Positions 28,201 through 40,200 of a DNA stretch of 64,000 nt are shown in pieces. A model generated the notes under the pieces. That model had not been told where the DNA came from and made no database searches. It was given only the letters and a program-made list of their open reading frames with translations. The stretch spans positions 55,867,058-55,931,057 of the forward strand of contig CM049310.1 in the NCBI GenBank assembly GCA_026874595.1, written 5' to 3'. How positions within the stretch are numbered: position 1 is the first letter of the stretch; each line of letters starts with the position of its first letter. A program made the position numbers and the translations under genes. This DNA is from Sipunculus nudus (lineage: Eukaryota; Annelida; Sipuncula; Golfingiida; Sipunculidae).

Positions 28201-31200
28201 ACACAGTAGTCACAGTTCAGACTATATTTAGATATAACAACAAAGTCACATGACTTTGACACTATAGTGACAGTTTATACTATATATAGGTTTATCAGCA
28301 AAGTCACATGACTTTGACTAATGTGACTTTGACTATATAGTCACAGTTCAGACTATATTCAGATATATCAACAAAGTCACATGACATTGACACTATAGTC
28401 ACAGTTTGACTATATTCAGGTATATCAACAAAGTCGCATGACTTTGACTATATAGTCACAGTTCAGACTATATTCAGATATATCAACAGTCACTTGACTT
28501 TGACACTATATTCACAGTTTAGACTATATTCAAGTTTATTGGCACAATCACATATTACTTTTTACAAAATTGTATAATATGTTGTCATATTAATTTTTTT
28601 TAATCATAAGTACAGTGGACCGTAGATAATAAGACCACCTCTGGGACTGACCAAAATTGGTCTTAATTCACAGGTTGTTTCATTAGACAGGCCAGTTATA
28701 ACCAGTGTGAATGTTTTCGGTTCACTCAAGGTTGGTCTTAATAGACAGGTGGTCTTATTAGACAGGTGGCATTTTAGACAGATTCCACTGTATCATATGA
28801 CCATGAGCTAATTTTTCAGCTGGCAATTAACATATTGTTAAACAATTATTTGTAGTGTGCATACTTTGTGCCTACCCTGTATGTGCTAACTTCTTAAATG
28901 AATCTTAAGTATAAGTCCCATAGAGGACCCGGCAGAGCTATGGCAGTGCAGTGGATAGGTCCGGGGTGATCCGGGGTGTAAGCCGTGGCGCTACAGGGAT
29001 AGTCTGGAATGGTCCGGGAGGGCAACCCAAGTGAGTCGTGGTGATCCGGGGCAGAATATAATCCGAGGCTTATCTGTAGCTCTGACGGACCTTTGCCGTG
29101 GGTGTCTGTGCCACTGCCGTGGAAGTCCGAGGCACTGCCGTGACAGTCCTTGGAGGTCCGAGTCAATGAAAACTACCCCGGCAAACCGAGGAACCAATAC
29201 AGTAGAGCCCAGGACTTCAACAGCAGTGCCCCGTTGGAGCTGCGAATCACCCCGGACTAGCGCAGCAAACAAAAACAGGAATCCGTAGCGCATCCTTGGG
29301 GGACCATGGTGAGACGTAGCTCTCCCGAGATAATCCATTGCTCTACTGAAATAGTTTCTGCCAAAAAACACCCGGATCACCAGTAATCCTTGCCTATCCG
29401 TAGTACTGCCTGCTTCAGTAGGACTGTAGCTTTATATGTATGTATAAATCACATACATATAGAGAAATTATATAAATTTGTTCTCTCCACAAACAATTTT
29501 AGGTATATAAGGCAAAAAAAAAGAAAAGGTATGGTACTCAGGCACTTTTTCATTAATCAGTGTGAGCCAGCAATTTTTAACTTTCTTTGTGTGTTTTGAT
29601 GAAAATGTCATATGATCAGGTTAAAGGATGATTATAACAGAATTTTTTTGCTAAACAGGTAACACTACATAACACAGAAATCTTATCAAAATTGTATTAT
29701 TTTATCTTCTTGAAAGATGAAAATTAAAATAAAAATATTTGATGCGGGGTGTTAACATATAAATTGATGCCGGCCGTGCTTGAGAACCATACCTTTTTTT
29801 TTTGCCTAAAGGTTAAAATATTGTGTTCACTTGTCAGTAACACAGACAATGTTATTTCCTTTTGACTTTCCAGAATGTTCCCAAATGCCAACATAATCAC
29901 AGAACTGTCACAGGCATCCAACATGAGGTTCATGCAGTTCAGAGCGAAAGATTCGTATTCACAGACCATATCTAAACTTGAACGAGTAAGTGCACTGTGA
30001 TTTCTTTTACCCATTTAAGCCTTTTATGCTCAAAGCTTTCAAAGTGTTCAGTTCCATGGCAAATTGCATTTGCAGCCAAAAGACTATATAAATTTTCATA
30101 TTTTGTGCAATATCTATTTCACCTTTTCAATATTTATGCAGGTCTGCTTTAATCAGAAGTTTTGGCAGTTTCAAGATTTCAGAAAAACAAATAAGCCCCC
30201 CAAAAATCTAAGCTTTATTTTTTTCAAGGAAATGGAAAGCTGCTAATATATATCCCCTCCTTTTGTGTTTTGCTTACATAATTTTGCTTATCAGAGGCAT
30301 GTTTTCAGTTATAAGGACAAAGTTAGCTGTCTTTTGTTATGAAAGAGTGAAAAAAAAATATCATAGTAATTTTCATAATGGGCAACAGATGGCTGCACCC
30401 AGCAGTAATCTGAGGACTGAATACACTTTGAAGAGGAAATTTGATGTCTTTGCTATTTCAGCTGAGAGTTTACTTGAATATCTTATTTTTTCTTGAAAGC
30501 ATGATCTATTGCATATTTTTTTTTATATGAGCATGTATAATATTTACCTTTTTATGCCATACATTTTAATTATTACACGTCTTTGAAATATCTGTATCAC
30601 TGTGGTGCTCCCTGGATAAAGTTGCATGAGTGATGACTTTGATATATAATCTAACAAAAGGCCTTTTGGAAGGTTGACTTTCTTTGTTTCCATATGATGT
30701 AAATTGTATTTCCATGTATTGGTTTTTTATTGGTATTTATTACCCTTTTACCTTTGGAATGTACATAAAAGAAATCACCCAGGTGTAATGCTAAGTTTTG
30801 TGAATGATTCGTAATATTTACGCTTTGATATTCTTGAAAACAATTTCTTTCTATTAAATCCGTTGCATTTATCAGACAGAATGCCACATTTTGTGAACTT
30901 TTTTGTTGAGACAGAGTAAAAACCACATCAAATCTTCACTGTGGCCTAATGTTGAACAGTCTAGTGATTAATGTGAATACTTTCCTTGAGTATAACCTTG
31001 AGATCTTGGCTGATAAAGAACATAAAATGTTCCTTCATCAATATCTGTGCACAATAGATTTTTCAAAATATAATTGTAAAGATATTTTAATAATAGGATT
31101 CTAAAAGGTTATGTAATGACATATAGAAAATGCTAGCAACTATATTATTTAATAAAGATTTCATCTCTGTGAGTATTTTTAGAATATTTGTGACAAAAAT

Positions 31201-34200
31201 GTTTTTCCCAGTAGCACTATCTTGTTTTATTTCATATCATTTTGTAATAATTGGTTTCCTTTATTTGAAAAGTTCATGGATGGTTAATTTTCTGTCTATT
31301 ATGACATTAACAAAGCAGCATTTAAAAAATTATAAATCTTATAAACTTTTAGTACAATCATTTTAGCGGTAACTATGCGATCATCCACAATTATTTTTGG
31401 ATAATTTATCATAAGTGTTAATTTTTTTCATTTTCTGTCTTAAATGTGTCAGGTATAAACAAAATTTAGCCCATTCGGATATTTTACATTCATTTTTTAA
31501 GTGGCAATATGCGGGTCATACTCAAGGAAAAATAGTATTAATGAAGAATATAATTTCTGTGACACCTGGGATACTTAATTGTATGTTTTCTCATAATTAA
31601 CAGCAGATGTCTCAGGCAAGTAAAGTTTCTGCAGAACATTGACTTGGTATTCCTTGTCCTTGATCCCTCCGATGTTGATGTGGTTTTCACTGTTTCAACA
31701 TGGCTTATTTTCTTACTTGTCCGATGGAGTTGAAAAGTTTGCTGTGTTTTAAGCATGCAACTGTTGTTTATTTTACAAACAGAATGTACTTGGTAGATAT
31801 ATACTGTTCAGTCCTATGCTAAAATAGAATATAGGAAATGACTTGAAAAATGTTATTTTAGTATTTTTATTGTTATTTTATTATTTTATTATTTAATCAT
31901 TATTTGGCCTCTGATGATTTTCTTCATTATTTTAATCCTTGCTAACAAATATGTAATAATAACAAGTAAAATAAGTTTGATTTGAGTTTACATTAGATAG
32001 GAAATGACTGGTAGATGTTAATATTTAATTTTCACTTTTCTATTTGATTTTACTATCACTTGTCTCCAATGATTTTCTTTATTATTTTATCCTTGCTAAC
32101 AGTTATGTTATAATTACATATAAAATAAGTTTGATTGAGTATACATTAGACATAGGTTCCCTGTACTCATATTTACCAAATATAATTCCTCATTCATTAC
32201 AATGAAGTTGTCTTAGTCCTTTCAATAAAAGGCAATTATAGTAAAAAAAGTTGTGGTCCATTTATGCTTCTTTTTCTGTTTGCTATTATCTGCAGTATTA
32301 GAAATGTTATTCTAAATAAAACTGTGTAACATTTCCAAAGAAGGTTTCAAATTATTGCACTTGAATCTTGGTTGAACTTTTTCTTTGAGATAATGAAGGT
32401 TACTTAAACAATCCTTTTACCATGGATACAAAGGACAGAAAACAATGAATAAAAAACATGGAGAATAAAATACCTAAAAGTCTTCTTCTTATAATGTATG
32501 TGTTCGTTATTTCCCTTTATTTGATTTTCTGAAAACTTATCATAATATATACTTTTTTATAAGCTGTCATGAGTGTAATTTCTTCTTTTCAATATTGTCA
32601 TGTTTACATGTTTTACTATGACTCAGCATGTTCTATAAAAGGCAGAATGCAAATTTTGATGACTATTTTATCATTTTGATGGAAAAAGTGATGCTCTAGT
32701 CCATCCCAAAACCCTTATCCACATGTATTTTCACCATAATAATTTTATTAGGATATTCGTTTAAAATGCTCTCTGGCCTAAAGTAGATATACATATATAT
32801 TCCATCAATTTTGTGTATAGTAGTAATATATCATGTGAAAAGTATTTACTTTGCAACTCTTTTCGTTATTTATGCTGACGGGTTGTGGGTGGCATCTTCC
32901 CGGTACTGACGATTGTATATTCCTCCATAGTACACTTACTATGTCTGTGGCTGTGTGTGGTGTTTGTTAGACAAGAGTGAAGTCAGAAAGACGTAACAAT
33001 GATCGGTCACGCATCACCTTCAAATGACTGATGTCATCAGTTTGCCTGGCTTGTTTATTATCAGTTCAATGGCGATGAAAAAAACGTAAATGCTGTAACG
33101 TGTTTAATCATACTTTGGATTATTTGTCTCATGCAAAATCAAAACAAGGTAAGGCACTGTTTTTTTATGCAGGCAGTCGGCAGAATAGCTCCTGCAACCT
33201 TTGGAACAGAAAGGTTTACACTGCTTAATTTATATGAAAAATTATCCTGGAAAAACATGCGGACACAGGTACTTGGATGGACTATAGTAATAAAAATGAT
33301 CCAGAATAGCTATAGAGAACGTCTTTCATTTAAGTTGGGTATTTTACTTCACAAAACTGTATTTTCTTCAAGTGCTGTATGTGGTTTATATTTGTTTGTA
33401 CATATCACAAGAGTCCTTTTGTCAATGTGTGTTTTCTTCCTCTTTACAGAAAGAGCGGGAGCGGGGATCCCACCTCTACTACATGTTCCGCTTACCGTTT
33501 GCAGCAGGGAATGTATTCAGTGCCAGCATGCTGGATACATTATTATACCAGGTACTTAACATCTACCACAGTTAGGGTATTAATACAGTACCATTGACTT
33601 ATCAGATTCAGTACACACTTTGACCTTTTCAGTTCATATTGCTACTGTTTCATGATAACCATATACAAGAAAAAATGGGTTAGGATATATAATCTAGTGG
33701 GTTACAGGTGATTCAGTTGGACCTCATGGACCCAGATACAAATCCAACCAGAGCCTCAAAGGCAAACTGATAAAATGGACAAATGTTGAGCAAAAGTTTT
33801 CATCCCAAATCTTTAACCTTTCAAATACGTTTACATGCCCATAGAGGAAGAAGCGTGTTGATTTTGAGGTCACTGGGACAAAGGTCAAAGATACAAGACC
33901 CACTTCTGAAATAAGCTTGTTGTTGTATTATGAGCCAAAGTTTTCATCCCAAACTTTCTAACTTTCACATATGGCTCACCTACTAATAGGGGAGAAACCT
34001 TAATGATTTTGCAATCATGAGGTCAAAAGGTAAATATTACAAGACCTGCTTCTTGAAAAGGTTATGGGCAAAAAGTCATTTGCTCTGTGTAGCCCCATTT
34101 GGTTCAAAGCGCTGACAGCTGTCAAACCAGAGTAGTGCCCTGCAGAAAGTCCTTCTAAGCACTAGATAGCACTCTGCACACTTGTTGGTGCTAAGGATGA

Positions 34201-37200
34201 AGACTTACTGCTGGTAAACCTTTTTGTGAAACTTTGTAGGACACAGGTTAGTTTGCTCAAGTTCCTGGCAGAGGCAGTCTTGTAGGCTTTAACTGCATGT
34301 CTGAAGAATTGTTTCATTACATTGATTGTTAAATTTACCTCATTGACCGTGTGGTAACATTACATGTGGGTTTTTATTTTTCAGGCCTTTGTCAAGGATT
34401 ATCTCATCACGTTTGTCCGTTTGCTATTAGGTATTGACCAGGCTGTTGGCTCAGGACATCTGTCGTGTGTATGTATTTGTTTCTTAAATGACTTAAATTC
34501 AAAATTGTCTTTGGTATTTGTTGATGTTAAGGATTGCTTAACAAAAATACAGTCAAAGAGTCATGTACAACAGGTTGATCAACTAGCTTGAGCTAACGGA
34601 AAAAACACACATTTTTATTAGCTCAGCTGACTATAAGTCATCTGAGCTATAGTTGTGGTCCATTGTCCGTCGTCCGTCCGTCTGTCCGTCCGTCCGTCCG
34701 TCCGTCCGTCCATAGATGTGGCACGTTTTGAAACCGTAAGACCTAGGAATCCAAAATTCAGCATAATGTTAGATGTCCCCAAGATCTCCTACCAAGCGGA
34801 AAACTGGGTCTTTGCGACTTCATCCCTTTGAGAAATTAAGGAAAAACCTCAATTTTTTATTAAAAACCTATTTTCAACCTTTAGGACTGCCTAATATCAA
34901 AACCACTCATCTGTTTTTCCTCATATTTCCTATAAATAATCCTCTATATAATTCCTATGTACATGCCAGAAATTAGGTCTGTATTATTAAATTTAAAAAA
35001 GTTATGGGCCCAAACATAATGCATTTTGTAAATAATCAGGAAAGAAATTTTATCACTTAACACAAAACTTGTTAAAGCTAAGCACTTTTTTTCCAGTAAT
35101 ATTACTTTTATTAATCAAAATTAAATTGTATACCCAAAATTAGATCAAAATCTTTTAAATTTTTAAAAATATTAGCAAAAATAAAAAATTGGTACCTTAA
35201 ATTTTGCTCAACTTTGACCATGGCACGTTTTTTTGCTGTAACTGCTGTGGATTTAATTTTCACAGCATGTTTTTGTTAGCATTTCAACTGTTAACACCAA
35301 AAATTTGAAACCAGTTGAACAAAAACTGTAGATTTTATTCAAGTTTTCAAGCACCATGTCACATATTGCTAGTGTTATGCAGTTTGCTAGAGCTCAGCTC
35401 CCAGGCTTCAGCTCTAAGTTCCTTAAATTTGGCATACAGTTAGATTTCTCTAAAATCCCCTACCATGCCAAGAATTTGGTCACTAGGACTTAATTCCTTC
35501 GAGATATCAATGAAAAACTTCATTTTTCAGTTAAAACCCAATGTTACACTTTAAGACTGCCTAATATCAAAACCACTGATCTGACTTTGATCATATATAA
35601 TATACATATTTTTCTATACTTTAACTATGCACATGCCAGAAATGATGTCAGTATTGTGTATTTTTTTTAAGTTATGGGCCCAAACATAATGCACTTTGTA
35701 AAAAATCAAGAAATATATTTACTCCCTTAACAAGGGCATTGCTGAAGCTAGAGATTTTTTTTTGTCAGGGATGTAACATTATTTAATCAAGATTCAATTG
35801 AATACCCAAAATTAGTTCTGAATTTTTCAAATTTTATAAGTTATTAGTATAAATATAAAATTAGTACCTTAAATTTTGCCCAACTGTGACCATGGCACGT
35901 TTGTTTCCCGTGAGATCTGTTGATATAATTTTCATATCATGCACACATAAGGATTTCAGCTTTTTAGTTTAGAAAGCTGAAAGAAATTTGCCAAATATTG
36001 TAGCTTTTATTAAAAGAGACCCTGTCAGACTTTGGCTCTCTCCAGCCCCTCTTGAGTCACCTGTATGTTGACCTTGTTGACCTTTCATCAAATTATGCAC
36101 GCTTGAGGGGAGAATCCAGGCAGCTTATGGCCAGCCACAGTTGATCCAGGTGTTCAACCCACCTCATCTAGTAGTTTTAACCAACAACATAACAATAAAC
36201 AATAAATTAATAAATTTTTATTGGTTTTTAATAACAAATTAAAGAAAAATAGAAAATGAATTTGTTAGTTTATAATAACAGGAAATTAACTTGCAGTTAC
36301 TGATGATATAAGAATCTTGTATCGATGGGTATAATTTCACATATTCCAAATAACACCAGGCAGTCACCTATGGCATTTTTCAGTTCATTTTTAATGATAA
36401 AGAAGTAAATCATATTATTCATTACTAATCATTAAGGATTATATGAAGGAAATTAATGATAGACAAAGATGCAGTTGATAATATTAATCTAGATTCCTAC
36501 TGTGCTTAGTGTGTACATTGATGTGAAATTAGTCCAAAATGAATTTTTTACAGTTATTTTTTAATATAAATAAAAGCCATAAAACCAGGTACTTATGATC
36601 ATTATTTAAATGTGTGAATTTTGTATATTCTGGATTCTCAACATCATTGTTTGGTGAAAACTGAATAAATACCAGACATGGTGTGAATACTTTGTAATTG
36701 TATTTAAATACGAATATGATTATGTACTCCATTATAAAATTTCTTGCATAAAGAATGGGAATTCAGGTAAAAATGAAAGTATATGAATACTTGTGCAAAT
36801 ACTTTCAAAATGTATTCATGAATGCATTCATGAATATATTCTTTAATATTATTTTAATAATCATATCAGTTATATTTCATTTTAAAAAATCATATGATTC
36901 TCTTATTATTTTTAATAAAAATTATATTTGGGACAATATTTGTAATTTTTTTACTAATTGTAAAACTCTTGTATTATATGTTCTGCTTATAAGTTATATG
37001 GCCAAGTCAAAATCTGTGTGACAGTAGTACTCCATTTGTTAAAAAAAATTAATGAAATCAATCCTCTTCCCTGTCTCCAAAGGTACTATCAAAATCATAC
37101 ATAAGCTAAACAACAACAACTCATAATACAGCTTATATTTATTACCACACAAAACCAGCATGTGCCTCATTTCTAAATAATATTTTTTATCATATATAAC

Positions 37201-40200
37201 AGCTGAGCGTCGTGACCCATAGGTCCCTTGTTCAATTTATCATTGGTACCACACAACTTCTAAAAAGTTACAGATTTAATATTTTAATAGCACTTCTGGC
37301 AGCTTTGGCATTTATTAAAACATTTTACAGTTATATATATTAAATTATTTTATAATTTCTTATACTATATATTATTATATTTTTACTCATATTGTGCATT
37401 AGCTTGCTTTCCCCAGTATTCACAATAATAATTATCCTATTTTAATTTGAGAATTTGAGTGTGGTCCAAAAAAAGCATTATTCCACTTTAAACTTTGCCG
37501 ATACAAATATCTGCAGATAGATTCTCACCTAGACACTGTCCTAAGAGTACTTTTGTGTTGCATCCCCATGCCCTTATTGGACCGTGACAGGCTTATTTCT
37601 CCCAGTTTCTTGAAACTGCTCATGGAGGCTGCAATTTGTCTTTATGCCTGGATGTCACAGGTCATATGTAGACCACCATGAGTACCACTAGTCATGACAA
37701 TAATAATGTGATTAATTATTTGTAATTATATGATCATTAAAATTATGACTATTTAATCTGTCAGATGAAAATCACGAAGGAAGACCTGTGGATCAGGACA
37801 TACGGACGATTATATCAAAAGCTGTGTTCAACGACGTGCGAGGTACCTATAGGACTATACCGCACTGAAACTCACGTGAAAGCCCAGCCATCAGAACAAC
37901 AGTCGGTAAGCTGAGGTCACGGTAGACTGTCATGCTACAGGCACAAAATAACATCCGCAGGTCAAATTAAATAATGAAACACCATCTTCATACAACCAAG
38001 TCTGTAACATGACCACGCATTCACAGACCTTGATTCCACAACCCTCTCTGGCATCTATTTTATGAAAAATGAACAAGACAGCAATTGAGTGCAAGGCGGA
38101 AATCACAACTGTCAATCAAAACTAACCAATAGAATGTAAGCACTACATCGTTCAAACACTATCATTCTGAACAAGAGCACATGTACCAAAAACAGGATGA
38201 GCTAATTTGATTGGTTAGATTCTCAATGCATTTCTGACAATACTTTAACTTTTGATCAAAATATCATACCAGACAACTTCGTAGGACAGGTGTATGTGAG
38301 CCATATGATTGATTCAATTGATTTATTCATAATCCAAGAAATAGGTGACGTTGAGGGTTGCAGAATCAGTGTCTGTGAAGTTTGGGTCAAATCACAGACT
38401 TGCTAGTATGAAGATGTAAAACACTTGCTCATATCAAAACCAAAATTAGTTCTACATTTTCCCAGTAGGTGGCATCAGTGCATATCTTGATAGATGCATG
38501 CACTTTGGAGGGCGCCATTTGCAGTATACTTTCACTTGTGTATATTTAGCAGCCTTTTTTAAAAGCACAAGTACTGTTTATCATTAGATGGAAAAGTATG
38601 GAATTGATGAATTTCTAAAGAAATGTATAAAACTGTGTGTATAGAATCTGCATGACTTCAGTTTTATCTATAGGGTATCAGGCACACTTTTAATGTTAAA
38701 TGGTATGATATAGTCCAAACAAAACATGGCATATCTTTGGTTGGCCTGAATGGTTTAGAGCCGTGGACTTCAGTGTCAAGTCCCTTTTACCATTCTTGAT
38801 ATTATGCTGCTGTCTGCATTACTTAAATAAGTCAAGTTTAGTTTACATATCCCAGTAGCTTACCATCCTTATTGAAACAGATTTTCATTAATTTGTAGGC
38901 GTAATGGACTTTATCTAAATGTACTTTGTCAGAACAGTCAGAAAGATATATACAAACTTTAAATTTTTGCTATTAAATTTATAAAAGTTTCGTTTTCAGA
39001 ATATAACTTGTTTGGATGCAATTGTAAAGATGCAAACAGGTCAGAAGTGTGTAAATTATTCATGTTATTAGAGTTTGTTTGATACCTAATAATGTACCCC
39101 TAATATTTCATGTAATTATCCCACACAGATGATAATAGTGGTTTATAGTTTTGTCATAACTTTTATTATCAACAAGACTTTTACCCCTTTCACCTATAGT
39201 CATATAATCTTAAATAACAAACATATCATATCAACAACTGACTTGTGTTTTGTATAGTGCTTGAGGCAACACTTGCATGACATTTAATGTTTGTATTTCT
39301 CTGAGTCAAGTAAATGCACCCTTATGTTCTTTGCCATTGTAATTTCTTCAACTGCCTGTTGTACGTCATCAACTAACACTTAAACGAACATGTCATAAAC
39401 CATCTGCTTTGGCTTATCATGCAGATTTTTATAATGATGGGGTCTCATATGGTACCAGTATTGCTTGAATACTTGCTAATGACAGGTGAAACTCTTGGCT
39501 TATAGTATCCTTGTATTTGTTGATCTGTATCTGAACAAAGCAGTAATTGCACAGATTTAGCTAAAGATGTGGGTAACCAAAGATGTTAAAAACAAGATAT
39601 CTTATTTTTATTATGAAAAAAAACAGAATTTCCTTTGATTTGCTTCATGAAAAAAAAACAGATTTTCTTATATCTGCATTGTAAAAAAACCCAGGATTTT
39701 CTTGGATCTGTATCATGAAAAAAACCCAGGATTTTCTTGGATCTGCATCATAACTAATCCAAAGACACTAATGAGAGATAGAATTCAGAGCTTCCAAGAC
39801 CATACCTTCAGACCTCTTTAAAAAAAAGTGAATAAAATACATCCTTAACCATGCACTTGCATAGTGATCATAACCAAGGATGTCGTTTTTGGCAAAACAA
39901 GGGATACAAGAGTTGTTACATAAAGATTTGCATCCTATTGAAAAACAAGGTTCAAAGGCTGGTAAGCTTTTATATTTGTAAAGAGATGAAAAATAAGATT
40001 TTAGGAAGACGTTACATACAGGTTACCTACAACCAAGTAATGATCAGTCATGATTTAAATGAGAAAAAATGAAATATTTTGAAATAGGAACACAGAAACA
40101 ACAGATGAAGACTGATTAAAATATAAAAATTTAGCATTATATTACAAAACATAACAACTTTGGACATTACAAAGCATGCAAAAAGTCGCATGTGTAAAGA

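Larger units (their letters stand above)
26079..29873 (+). other. Introns O-P, P-Q and Q-R
   Basis: Intron O-P and P-Q are AT-rich without recognised elements, apart from a short repeat piece near 26262-26320 (AAATTGCCCACTTG type). Intron Q-R contains the exon-derived minisatellite, a pogo-like MITE, a GC-rich island and a MITE, annotated separately. Confidence 0.55.
29986..37764 (+). other. Introns R-S, S-T and T-U
   Basis: Intron R-S (29986-33449) includes a tandem duplication at about 31830-32160 (two ~156-bp units sharing ATTTTATCCTTGCTAACA-type sequence) and is otherwise AT-rich. Intron S-T (33552-34384) shows nothing. Intron T-U contains a 2.6-kb mobile element at 34621-37230; 37231-37764 shows nothing. 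Confidence 0.55.

Noticed and set aside
33131-33559. 142-residue + strand open frame overlapping exon S
   Set aside because: Its second half covers exon S in the wrong frame. Only the 18-base start is discussed, as a low-interest finding.
34669-34710. Could the regular CCGT runs be a CRISPR-like array?
   Set aside because: There are no spacers; they are simple tetranucleotide runs at a fixed place in a eukaryotic mobile element.
36529-37021. Recurring short frames (minus at 36529-36732, plus at 36755-37021, and equivalents at 45672-46137 and 63062-63524)
   Set aside because: They are conserved between copies only because the mobile-element copies are similar. Composition is AT-driven and no domain is visible, so I do not call a transposon protein.
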